Assembly (NCBI RefSeq): GCF_007096635.1
Contig: NZ_VKAA01000004.1
Span: forward strand, 124,001-188,000
Reading direction: 5' to 3'
DNA: 64,000 nt
From: Mycolicibacterium sp. 018/SC-01/001
Lineage (GTDB): Bacteria; Actinomycetota; Actinomycetes; Mycobacteriales; Mycobacteriaceae
In this document: positions 17,100 to 25,505 of the stretch, piece after piece
How positions within the stretch are numbered: position 1 is the first letter of the stretch
How the letters are laid out: each line of letters opens with the position of its first letter
Translations under genes and position numbers: made by a program
Notes under the pieces: model-generated
Told to the model about the DNA's origin: nothing
The model's database searches: none
The model's input: only the letters and a program-made list of their open reading frames with translations

Positions 17100-18280
17100 T
17101 GTCCGGTCGCTGGCGCAGGCTCACCGGCCGCCCGCACGCCGAGGCGCGGCCGCTAGCTGTACCAGCCACGCTCACTGCAGCTTTCCTTGACCTTGATCAC
17201 CGTCAGGGCATTGCCCAAGCGGCCGTGGCCGCTGCCGCCGCCCTAGCTCCCACCACGGTCCTGATGGACGAATGGCAGACAGTGGCACAACGTTGCTACG
17301 CCGCTATGAGCGCCTACCTCTCGGTGACCGAGGCAAACGCCGAGGTCGTACCGACCGCGGAGGTAGCCAGGCAGCTGGCCGACGCGACCGGAGCAGTGGA
17401 CGGGTTTTACTCCCGCCACCGTCGCACCCTGGACTCAGCGACGCGTGCGGCCAGCGCCGCATCCGCCGCAGCCGATGCCGCCGCCGAGATCGCGCGGGTC
17501 GCCGATCAGCGCCTAAGCACCACCGAGAGTTTGTGGCGGGACTACCCCTCGGTTCGAGCGGCGCACCAGGTGATGGGCACAGCATCCATCGAATTGTCCG
17601 CAGCCCGCCGCCGCGACGATCTGGTCGCCACCCGAGCCGGTGCCGATCGACTCCGCAGCGCAGCATTGGCCCTCAGCGCTGCTCTCGACCGGGCCCCAGG
17701 CCGCGGTGAAGAAGCAACTCGGGCAGTCACCTCGGTAGGAACCCGCCTGCAAGCACTGCGCACCCGCGCTGAAGGCATCAACGATGCCATATCGACCCTG
17801 TTGCGCGATTTTCACGCCGACAGCTCCGCTGACCTCCTCAACAGTCAACGCAGCTGCCACGCCGAACTCGATCGCGCCGATGATCTCCTGCAACAGGCTC
17901 ACGCGGCACAACTCGGCGGCCAACCCGAATCGGCACTCCACCTGCTCGAAACAGCGCGGACCGTCCTGGCTGCCGCCGCCGAAGACGTCGACGCCCCCGC
18001 GCAACGACTGGCGTTATTACGCCAGATACGCGACGACCCGCAGCACTACGAACAGCGCGCACGTTTCGATGTGCGCGATGCTCAGCGACTCGCTGTCGAC
18101 CAGGGTGCTCAAACGCAATGGGGACCCGCCTTGGACGCTCAGGTAATGCGCATCGATCGCATCGCCGCCGCTTTGAGGGGGCGGCACCCGGACTATTGGC
18201 GATACCACCGTGAACTCGAGGATGTGTCACAGTTCGTCGCGGGAATCGTTGCTCGCATCAGACAGGAGTCCGCGCGGTGA
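17099..18280 (+). CDS. Ala-rich helical/coiled-coil protein, first structural gene of Ter biosynthetic operon
   Basis: 393 residues from the ATG at 17099, chosen because it overlaps the stop of the upstream small ORF. An in-frame ATG at 17060 would add 13 residues but has no ribosome site. The protein is almost entirely helical, with Ala-rich heptad-like stretches (about 100-160) and no membrane segment. I do not recognise a named family. The C-terminal third (LRQIRDDPQHYEQRARFDVRDAQ, split by helices) looks the most conserved. Its stop overlaps the start of the CitE-like gene (GTGA), so it is part of the operon that builds the predicted metabolite. A scaffold role is a guess. Confidence 0.6.
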   Translation: MSGRWRRLTGRPHAEARPLAVPATLTAAFLDLDHRQGIAQAAVAAAAALAPTTVLMDEWQTVAQRCYAAMSAYLSVTEANAEVVPTAEVARQLADATGAVDGFYSRHRRTLDSATRAASAASAAADAAAEIARVADQRLSTTESLWRDYPSVRAAHQVMGTASIELSAARRRDDLVATRAGADRLRSAALALSAALDRAPGRGEEATRAVTSVGTRLQALRTRAEGINDAISTLLRDFHADSSADLLNSQRSCHAELDRADDLLQQAHAAQLGGQPESALHLLETARTVLAAAAEDVDAPAQRLALLRQIRDDPQHYEQRARFDVRDAQRLAVDQGAQTQWGPALDAQVMRIDRIAAALRGRHPDYWRYHRELEDVSQFVAGIVARIRQESAR

Positions 18281-19467
18281 CCGACAGCCCAGTAGCCGCC
18301 CCGGTGACGGGCATCCAACACTTCCACCATCTCGATGCCGCGCTGCGCGCGCGACTGTTCTGGCAGCCTCCCGAGAAAATCTCGGTGTATGACCACCCAC
18401 GCGTGCTCGCGACGGCATTGGGCGCGACCCTCTACATTCCCGCCGATCGTCGAGATCTCAGCACCACCGTCGCACGCCGAGCCAGCGAGGGCATCAGCTC
18501 GATGGTGCTCGATCTTGAGGACGCGGTCGATGACGTCCGCGCCGACGCGGCCATGGACAACGTCGTAACGACTCTGCAGGAACTTGGTGCGGACTCCCTC
18601 CCTGCACTGCTATTCGTGCGTGTCCGCAGCGATCGCTGCATCCCCGAAATTGCCGACAGACTTAACGGTAAAATGCACGCTCTGGCCGGCTTTGTCATCC
18701 CGAAGTTCGAAGCAGCCACCGGCGGACGGTTCCTCCGTCAAACTGAAGACGCCGCAACCACGTTGTCTCGACGCTTATATTGCATGCCGGTCCTCGAGTC
18801 CGAACGAGTCTTGTTCCAGGAGACCCGCGACGCCGAACTCGCCGAGCTCGCGGATCTGTTGGGTGCACACCGCACGACCGTCCTCGCGGTTCGCGTCGGC
18901 GCCACCGACATGTGCGGGTCGCTGGGAATCCGTCGAGACCGCGACCACACAATTTACGACGTCAAGGCTGTCGCCGAGGTTATTGCAGCGATCGTCAATA
19001 GATTTAGCCGCACCGACGGAACGGGATTCGTCGTAACCGCGCCCGTATGGGAGTACTTCGCTGACCACGAGAGACTTTTTCGCCCCCTATTGCGCGCCAC
19101 CCCGTTCCGTGATCACGATGCGGTGCGGTTCCGCGACATGCTCGTCAGCCGCGATCTCGATGGTCTGCTGCGCGAGATCAGCCTCGACCGAGCCAACGGA
19201 CTCGTCGGCAAGACCATCATTCACCCCACCCACGTCGCCGCGGTGAATGCGTTGTCGGTCGTCACCTCTGAGGAGTTCCGCGACGCCACCGATATCGCCG
19301 CCTCAACCACCGGCGGTGTGAGCCGATCGCAATACCGCAACAAGATGAACGAGTCGCGGCCGCACCGTATGTGGGCTCGCCAGGTGCTGCAAAGAGCCCG
19401 CGTGTTCGGCGTCGCCAACGACGGCATCACTTTCGTCGATTTCCTCACGGCGCTGGCCAATCGATGA
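18277..19467 (+). CDS. HpcH/HpaI aldolase / CitE-like C-C lyase family protein
   Basis: 396 residues from a GTG preceded by CAGGAG. TIM-barrel signatures of the CitE/HpaI group are present: LYIPADRRDLS, VLDLEDAVDD (acidic metal-binding motif, residues 79-84), LFVRVRS, FVIPKFE and AVRVGATDM. Family members cleave or form C-C bonds of acyl-CoA or keto acids with Mg2+. In Ter loci this lyase always travels with two phosphoribosyltransferases and a HAD enzyme, and is predicted to supply a building block for a nucleoside-like metabolite. Four-base overlaps with both neighbours indicate one operon. The substrate is unknown. Confidence 0.85.
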   Translation: MTDSPVAAPVTGIQHFHHLDAALRARLFWQPPEKISVYDHPRVLATALGATLYIPADRRDLSTTVARRASEGISSMVLDLEDAVDDVRADAAMDNVVTTLQELGADSLPALLFVRVRSDRCIPEIADRLNGKMHALAGFVIPKFEAATGGRFLRQTEDAATTLSRRLYCMPVLESERVLFQETRDAELAELADLLGAHRTTVLAVRVGATDMCGSLGIRRDRDHTIYDVKAVAEVIAAIVNRFSRTDGTGFVVTAPVWEYFADHERLFRPLLRATPFRDHDAVRFRDMLVSRDLDGLLREISLDRANGLVGKTIIHPTHVAAVNALSVVTSEEFRDATDIAASTTGGVSRSQYRNKMNESRPHRMWARQVLQRARVFGVANDGITFVDFLTALANR

Positions 19468-20717
19468 CCTCGACCGACCCCCAACCCTGGGCTACGCAGA
19501 TCTTCGGGCTCCACCTACGCCACCGCCACGGGGCACCCTTATTGACCGACCTCGTCGCGCCCGGATTGCGGCGCAACCCCCGACGAGCCCACCTCCTCGT
19601 GTCCTCTGTTCTCGGCAAGCACATCGCCGCAGCCCCACGTGACGTGATCTCCGCCGGTCGTCACCTCGGGCGCGCTGTGGCCAGTCTGGGCCTTGGTGAC
19701 GTCGACGTGGTCGGTATGGCTGAGACGGCAACCAGCCTCGGCCACTGCGTCGCCGACAACCTAGACGCAGCCACCTACTTACACACGACCCGGCGCGCCG
19801 CCCAACGCACCCACATCCACGCCGAATTTCAAGAAGGCCACTCCCACGCCACCGACCACTTCCTGCAACCCAGCAGCGCCGACCTTCTCGCCCAACCCCG
19901 ACCTCTGGTGCTGGTCGACGATGAAATCTCCACCGGGAAGACGGCGCTCGCGGCAATCGCAGCCCTCCAGCAGCTGCAGCGCCGCCCGGATTACGTGGTC
20001 GCCTCGCTGGTCGACGTCCGCACCGAAGCGCATCGACAAGCCGCAGCCACCGCCAGCGACAAACTGTCGGCGTCGGTGCACTTCGTCAGCCTTGCTCAAG
20101 GCGACGTCCACCAGCCGGCAGGACTCATCGATGCTGTGTGTGCCTTAGCACCATCAGTGATGACCGGATCGCCAGGGCAATCCTCCCCGATAGTGAGTCA
20201 GCTCGTACTGCCATGGCCGGCGCACGTACCCGAAGGCGGCAGGCACGGATTCCTCCGCGAGGACCGCGACGAGTTCGATCGCGCCGTCGTCGACGCCTGC
20301 GAATACCTCCATCGGCGCCTGGACCACGGCCGCCCGGTGCTGGTGGTTGGGCACGAAGAACTGATGTACCTTCCGCTGCGGGTTGCCGCGCAGCTGGCGG
20401 AATGGGGTTTCGACACACGCTTTCAAAGCACAACTCGATCCCCCGCCTACGTGCATGACCACCCCCGATACCCCCTCCGAGCCGGCTTCACGTTCCCCGC
20501 CTGCGAACCAGGAGAAGCCGCGGGCCGCTATCTGTACAACGGATGGCAGACCCCGCCCGACACGCCAGTCCAGCTCCTCCTACTCGTCGACCGCGTAGCT
20601 GCCGCCGGCGATCTCACCATCGGCCGAGTCCTTGCAGCCGCAGGTTATGAGGTCGTCATTGCCCAAGTTGACGGTCCCGACGCCGCGGCTCTGCGTGAGA
20701 TACGGTTGCGCCAGTGA
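19464..20717 (+). CDS. Phosphoribosyltransferase domain protein with C-terminal TRSP domain
   Basis: 417 residues; ATG at 19464 in an ATGA overlap with the upstream stop. A type I phosphoribosyltransferase PRPP-binding loop is seen as LVLVDDEISTGKTA (residues about 148-161). A second domain contains the eponymous TTRSPA motif near residue 325, followed by a conserved Arg/Gly/Phe-rich block. This is the PRTase_2 plus TRSP arrangement. It probably couples a base-like compound to PRPP in the pathway of the Ter operon. Both the acceptor and the product are unknown. Confidence 0.85.
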   Translation: MTSTDPQPWATQIFGLHLRHRHGAPLLTDLVAPGLRRNPRRAHLLVSSVLGKHIAAAPRDVISAGRHLGRAVASLGLGDVDVVGMAETATSLGHCVADNLDAATYLHTTRRAAQRTHIHAEFQEGHSHATDHFLQPSSADLLAQPRPLVLVDDEISTGKTALAAIAALQQLQRRPDYVVASLVDVRTEAHRQAAATASDKLSASVHFVSLAQGDVHQPAGLIDAVCALAPSVMTGSPGQSSPIVSQLVLPWPAHVPEGGRHGFLREDRDEFDRAVVDACEYLHRRLDHGRPVLVVGHEELMYLPLRVAAQLAEWGFDTRFQSTTRSPAYVHDHPRYPLRAGFTFPACEPGEAAGRYLYNGWQTPPDTPVQLLLLVDRVAAAGDLTIGRVLAAAGYEVVIAQVDGPDAAALREIRLRQ

Positions 20718-21817
20718 CGAATCGGCCTCTGACGGGACCGACATTCGGCTCCTACACAGCGGATGAAGTCGGCTGGTTGCTCACCGACCTCTCCGGTGTG
20801 GCCCTTGAGGCCGCGATGACCGACAGGGAGCGTGAGATTCAGAGCGGGCGAGCTCATTACGCAGAGTCGTTGCCAGTCGAATATCAACCCGACATCACCT
20901 ACCTGAACCTTTATCACACCGTTCTCAAAGAAACAGCGGATCGACTCGCGGCCGCCGTCGGCCAAGTCACCGAGCTCGTTCTCGCGGAACGCGGAACCAA
21001 TATCGTCCTTGTATCGTTGGCCCGCGCGGGCACCCCCATCGGGATCCTGATGCGGCGGTGGGCGTTGTCGCAGCACAAGCTCGACCTCCCGCATTATACG
21101 ATGTCAATAGTTCGGGGACGCGGCATCGACGCAACTGCACTGAACTACCTCAGTACCCACCATAACCCGGCTCGAGTCGTTTTCGTCGATGGCTGGACCG
21201 GGAAGGGGGCCATCACCCAGGAGTTGTCGAAGGCAATAGCAGACCACAACCACCGCAACGGAACAGGCTTCACTCCCGACCTCGCGGTGCTGGCTGATCC
21301 CGGTCACTGCGTCCGTACCTTCGGTACCCGTGATGACTTCCTGATCGCTTCGGCTTGTCTTAATTCCACTGTCTCAGGCTTAGTTTCGCGCACAGTGTTA
21401 AACTCGCGCTACATCAACCCCAGCCAGTTTCACGGCGCGAAGTACTACCACGAACTGCGATCATCCGATCTATCGGGGCAATTCCTCGACACAATCAGCA
21501 GCCGATTTAACACCGTCGCGCCGCGAATCTCGCACGATAAGAACCAAAATCGCGAGACGACGTGGTCTGGCCTAGCGACCGTGCGACGCATCCAACAGCA
21601 ATACGGGATCACTTCCAGTAACTTTGTGAAGCCCGGCATCGGGGAAACAACGCGCGTCCTGCTGCGGAGGCTTCCATGGCGCATCGTCGTACGCGATCCC
21701 GACGCCCCGGAACATCGCCACATCAGGTTGCTCGCCCAAGCGCGAAACGTTCCCGTTGCCGTCGACCCCGAGCTCGCCTACTCGTGCGTGGGCTTGATCA
21801 AGGAGATCAGGGCGTGA
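20714..21817 (+). CDS. PRTase_1/StiP-type protein with C-terminal PELOTA RNA-binding-like domain
   Basis: 367 residues from a GTG overlapping the upstream stop. The first domain contains a degenerate PRPP-like loop (VVFVDGWTGKGAI, about 153-165) and a LVSLARAGTPIG segment typical of the StiP/PRTase_1 family. The family is sometimes annotated as a cysteine protease, but the fold prediction is phosphoribosyltransferase. Residues about 285-367 resemble a PELOTA/L30-like domain (IRLLARNVPVAVDPELAYSCVG pattern). It probably acts after or together with the PRTase_2 enzyme. Four-base overlaps tie it to both neighbours. Confidence 0.83.
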   Translation: MTNRPLTGPTFGSYTADEVGWLLTDLSGVALEAAMTDREREIQSGRAHYAESLPVEYQPDITYLNLYHTVLKETADRLAAAVGQVTELVLAERGTNIVLVSLARAGTPIGILMRRWALSQHKLDLPHYTMSIVRGRGIDATALNYLSTHHNPARVVFVDGWTGKGAITQELSKAIADHNHRNGTGFTPDLAVLADPGHCVRTFGTRDDFLIASACLNSTVSGLVSRTVLNSRYINPSQFHGAKYYHELRSSDLSGQFLDTISSRFNTVAPRISHDKNQNRETTWSGLATVRRIQQQYGITSSNFVKPGIGETTRVLLRRLPWRIVVRDPDAPEHRHIRLLAQARNVPVAVDPELAYSCVGLIKEIRA

Positions 21818-22647
21818 CCGCCACCACGCTCATAGCCAGCGACCTCGACCGCACCCTCATCTACTCTCAACGGGTCTTTTCCACTGCGCCCCCGCCACAC
21901 ACGTGCGTGGAGTTCTATAACGGGGCACCCATCTCTTACATGACTGACACTGCGATGCGCGCATTGGCCGAGCTCGCGGCACAACACATCGTAGTGCCGG
22001 CCACCACGCGAACAATCGCGCAGTACCGGCGAATCACACTGCCGGGCGCACCATTTCATTTCGCTGTCACCAGCAACGGTGGCACGATACTGATTGACGG
22101 GAAGCCCGATGATCAGTGGAGCGCCCAGATTCGGCGGCAGATTCGAATGGACGGACCCGAAATTCAAGTTGTCACCGCAGCTTTGCGTGTACAGGTCTCC
22201 GACGAGTGGGTCAAGTCACTCAACAGTGCCGAAGGGTTGTTCTGCTACCTTGTCGTCGATGAAGACCGACTACCCGGTGATTTCATAGCTCGGTGGTCGT
22301 CGTGGTGCACGGCGCGCGGATGGCGGGTGTCACGCCAAGGACGGAAGATCTACACCGTGCCTCGGAGTCTATGCAAGTCCCACGCCGTCGCCGAAGTCCG
22401 CCGGCGACTCATCGATTCTGGCCAACTTGACGCGCAGGCAGAGGTGTTCGCTGCCGGTGATGGAGCGCTCGACGCTGCATTGTTGAGCTTTGCCGACGCC
22501 GCAATCAGGCCCGCTCACGGAGAGCTGCACGACCTGGGTTGGACATCCGAACGTGTTTCGGTGACCGCGGCCAGCGGGGCCTCGGCGGCAGACGAGATCT
22601 TAACTTGGCTGCATCACCGCGCCGAGCTCGCCAGCACAAACCATTGA
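21814..22647 (+). CDS. HAD superfamily phosphatase
   Basis: 277 residues from the GTG at 21814, which overlaps the upstream stop (GTGA). HAD motif I is DLDRTL (nucleophile D10, acid D12), motif II is the TSNGG strand, the Lys of motif III lies near KSHAV, and motif IV is GDGALDAALL (about 216-225). An inserted cap between motifs resembles the Cof/SPP type. It is predicted to remove a phosphate from the phosphoribosylated product made by the two preceding enzymes. The substrate is not known. A gap of 35 bases separates it from the tandem TerD gene. Confidence 0.87.
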   Translation: MTATTLIASDLDRTLIYSQRVFSTAPPPHTCVEFYNGAPISYMTDTAMRALAELAAQHIVVPATTRTIAQYRRITLPGAPFHFAVTSNGGTILIDGKPDDQWSAQIRRQIRMDGPEIQVVTAALRVQVSDEWVKSLNSAEGLFCYLVVDEDRLPGDFIARWSSWCTARGWRVSRQGRKIYTVPRSLCKSHAVAEVRRRLIDSGQLDAQAEVFAAGDGALDAALLSFADAAIRPAHGELHDLGWTSERVSVTAASGASAADEILTWLHHRAELASTNH

Positions 22648-22682
22648 CGCCAAGGCAAGACGGACGCAACGAAAGGAACCGC

Positions 22683-23894
22683 GTGAGCACATCACTGAGC
22701 AAAGGTCAGAATGGGCCCATCCCTGTCACCGACCTCGTGGTGTCAATACAGCTCGCGCCAGCGGCTGACCTGTCGGCTCTACTCGTCACAGGCACCGGAA
22801 ACGTGCGCACTGACGCAGACTTCGTATTCTTCAACCAGCCCGCCGGGCCCGGCGTGCAACTTGTTCCCGGCGATACCGGCCAACCCGCTCGTCTCGCCGT
22901 CGCGCTCAACAACGTCCCCGCCGACATCGTCCGAGTCCGGGCCGTCATTACACTCGATGACTCAAACACGACCTTCGGGAGCTACCCCCCACCGCTAGCC
23001 CAGGTATCTGACGCCACCGGCCGGGTGCTCTACGACTATCGAATCGAGGGTCTGACGACTGAATCCATCGTCATTGCGCTTGAGCTCTACCGGCGCGACG
23101 CGGTCTGGAAAATTCGCGCCGTCGGCCAGGGCTACGCCGGCGGCTTCGCCGCGCTGGTTACCGATCACGGCGTCAGCGTTGACGACGCACCTTCCCCACC
23201 GCCGCCACCTGCCCGCACGACGCCACCACCCCAGCCTGGAGCAGCTCCGGTCTCGACAAGGCGACCCTCGCCTGCTTCCTCAACTTCCAGCGGAAGCGAG
23301 ATCAGCCTGGTGAAAGGTCGCACCGTCAACCTGTCGAAGGGGCAACGAGTTTCCCTACGGAAAGACGGCGGTGCAGCGCTGACCAGAGTCCGCATGGGGC
23401 TGGGATGGGATCCACTCAAACAGCGAGGACTCTTCGGAAGCCGCTCGGCAGAGATCGACCTCGACGCATCCGCAGTGCTGTTCGCCGGCCACGAACTGAT
23501 CGACGTGTGTTACTACGGGCAACTAACGTCACGAGACGGGTCCATCAAGCATCTCGGCGACAACCTCACCGGCGAGGGTGAAGGCGACGACGAGACCATC
23601 ACCGTCGACCTGAGCCGAGTCCCATCACACGTCACCTCGATCTTGTTCATCGTGACCTCCTACCGTGGCCACACCTTCGATCAACTCAGCAACGCCTTCT
23701 GCCGACTCATCGATGCGTCGTCGACAGCCGAACTTGCTCGGTACACTTTGCAAGGCAGCGGTATGCGCTACACAGCAATGGTGATGGCCAAAATGTTCCG
23801 GTTGGACGGCGACTGGAAATTGCAGGCAATTGGGGAGGGCATGCACGCTAAACACCCCGGCGAAGCTGCGCCACAACTCGCGCGGTTTCTGTAA
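22683..23894 (+). CDS. Tandem TerD-TerD protein
   Basis: 403 residues from a GTG with GAAAGGA upstream. Domain 1 (1-165) is a divergent TerD lacking the acidic loop but keeping WKIRAVGQGYAGGF. A Pro/Ser-rich linker spans about 168-200. Domain 2 (about 205-403) is a TerZ/TerX-like canonical domain with GLGWD, IDLDAS and [13 protein letters not shown]. The protein therefore joins one likely metal-binding and one likely non-binding TerD unit in a single chain. It is the last gene of the biosynthetic operon, linking the predicted metabolite to Ter signalling. Role inferred from context. Confidence 0.88.
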   Translation: MSTSLSKGQNGPIPVTDLVVSIQLAPAADLSALLVTGTGNVRTDADFVFFNQPAGPGVQLVPGDTGQPARLAVALNNVPADIVRVRAVITLDDSNTTFGSYPPPLAQVSDATGRVLYDYRIEGLTTESIVIALELYRRDAVWKIRAVGQGYAGGFAALVTDHGVSVDDAPSPPPPPARTTPPPQPGAAPVSTRRPSPASSTSSGSEISLVKGRTVNLSKGQRVSLRKDGGAALTRVRMGLGWDPLKQRGLFGSRSAEIDLDASAVLFAGHELIDVCYYGQLTSRDGSIKHLGDNLTGEGEGDDETITVDLSRVPSHVTSILFIVTSYRGHTFDQLSNAFCRLIDASSTAELARYTLQGSGMRYTAMVMAKMFRLDGDWKLQAIGEGMHAKHPGEAAPQLARFL

Positions 23895-23945
23895 CGCCGC
23901 AGCGTTGTTCATCACTCCCGGGCACGGGAAACTCCTGCCGACACG

Positions 23946-24978
23946 TCACTTTTCACGCGCCACCCCATCGCCATCTCCGTCCAGCCCCGTTCGATATCCC
24001 GGCTGTCCAGCATGTAAGGGTGCGGCCCCCGCTGCCTTCGCGGCGCGACAATTCGCGTAATACGCCGTCGGTTGTTGCACCGGGGCGGGCGACGCTTCAG
24101 CTACCGGGGGCGGTGGCGACAGTGCAGGCGGACATTTGACACTGAGGGCTCCGCCTGCGGACGCGTCGTTGCTGGGGACACCTCATCAGAGGGTGCATCG
24201 AAATCTGGCGCATCACAGCCGGACAGAATCCGGGCAATCGCATCATGCTCTGCCGGGGTGACCCAGAGTCAGTACAGCAGTTTCACGTTGACAATGCGTG
24301 CGACATAAGTGCAGCGATAGGACTCATTCGGTGGGAGCCAGGTTGCCGCGTCACCGTCCCGCTTCTGCTGATTGAGATCACCGAAGGTGGCCTGCAGATT
24401 ACGAGGGTCGTTCGCGAAGTTGCGACGCGTGCGCTCATCCCAACTCTGGGCGCCCTTCTGCCAACTGTAAGACAGAGCCACGATGTGGTCGATCTGAACA
24501 TCGGCTGACGTCGCGGCCCCCGCTCAAACTCGATAAAAGAGTTCGAGTACGGATCGTGAAGGGTCCCGCTGACAACCGCGCAGTCATTGGAGCCGACTTT
24601 CAGTACAACGTTTTCGGGGTCCCGCCGCAGAATGTCGTTGCGTGTGTCGCACCCATTCCGTCCCCCAGCCACGGAGACGTCGTCAGTCCACGGATCGCCG
24701 AACAACGCCCTGTCGTAACCCGACTTGGGTGCGCGCCCCTTCACGGGCAGACGACTGAGCGCGTTAAGTACCGCTGCGGCGGCGTCGCTTGTCGGTGGCG
24801 CCGATGTGACGACGGTCGAGGGCACCGCACTCGGCCGGTCCGGTGCTCGAGAAACGGACGTCGCTATCGTTGGCGGCGATGCCGGGCTCTCAGTATCAGC
24901 AATGTCGGCGCGTTAACCCAGGGCACACCCCGCTACCGCGACGGCCATCGACGCTACTGTTAGTGCCAACGGCACCAT
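23946..24978 (-). pseudogene. Broken lipoprotein-type HNH (DUF1524) endonuclease with Excalibur domain
   Basis: An ATG at 24978 opens a lipoprotein signal (VAVAGCALG) that meets an in-frame TAA at 24915. The same frame then resumes with LSRLPVKGRAPKSGYD and DVSVAGGRNGCDTRNDIL. A frameshift near 24505-24525 moves the HNH-like QIDHIVALS and WDERTRRNFANDPRNLQ block to another frame. A TGA at 24271 follows LLY, and another shift precedes a C-terminal Excalibur domain (YYANCRAAKAAGAAPLH, DGDGDGVA, with the usual Cys replaced by Arg). Intact relatives are secreted mycobacterial DUF1524 proteins. With at least four lesions this copy cannot be functional. Confidence 0.75.
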
Positions 24979-25099
24979 GCGTAACCTCGTCAACGGCCCG
25001 GATCTCTCATTGCTTGCAAACTGCGGCCAGCAAAGGATAGTGCGTGCCATCGGGGAGAGCACCGCCCAGACGGGAAACAGAGTCGATTCACGGCAGTCT

Positions 25100-25457
25100 C
25101 GCGATCGCCGAGGACTTCGGCCCCATCGCGTTGCCTCCTACCGATCCGCGCTACGTCGACGGTGGACCGAGAAGCGAGGTGCCCGGCGTGGCCGGGCTGA
25201 TCTCGATACCTCGTGGAAGAAACTGACGGACTCCGGCTTTCAGGTCGCGCCCGCACCCACTGCGGTCTACAGCTCGTCGACAAAGGGCAGCGTCGTCGGC
25301 ACGACACCGACGGCAGGACGATCCCCGGGTCCATCGTCACGATCAACACCAGCCTCGGATACGTCCCCGCGCCGGTGTACCAACCGCCGCCTCCCATCGC
25401 ACGGCGGCCGGGGTGCACCACCTCCCGACGTACCGCCGCCTCCACCGCCGGCCTGAA
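25100..25457 (+). pseudogene. PASTA-domain remnant of a PonA2-like penicillin-binding protein
   Basis: Fragments in three plus-strand frames match in order the C-terminal PASTA region of mycobacterial class A penicillin-binding proteins: DPRYVDGG, then LTDSGFQVAPAP, SSTKGSVVGTTPT, GRTIPGSIVTINTSLGYVP and a Pro-rich end. Frame changes between them and the absence of the transglycosylase and transpeptidase domains show a decayed 3' end. It abuts the MFS gene. Together with the neighbouring pseudogene it marks a degraded border of the Ter region. Confidence 0.65.
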
Positions 25458-25493
25458 ACGGCAGTGATCCTGCGCAGCGGCCGGTCAACGCCA

Positions 25494-25499
25494 TACCAT
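25494..25499 (+). promoter_or_regulatory. Candidate -10 for a leaderless MFS transcript
   Basis: TACCAT fits TANNNT and ends six bases before the GTG at 25506. The transcript would therefore begin at the start codon, which would explain the absence of a ribosome site. Confidence 0.4.
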
Positions 25500-25505
25500 C
25501 ACCGC

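Noticed and set aside
23916-23929. Terminator after the tandem TerD gene
   Set aside because: The TCCCG-GGCA-CGGGA hairpin has only a 5-bp stem and no T tract; too weak to call.
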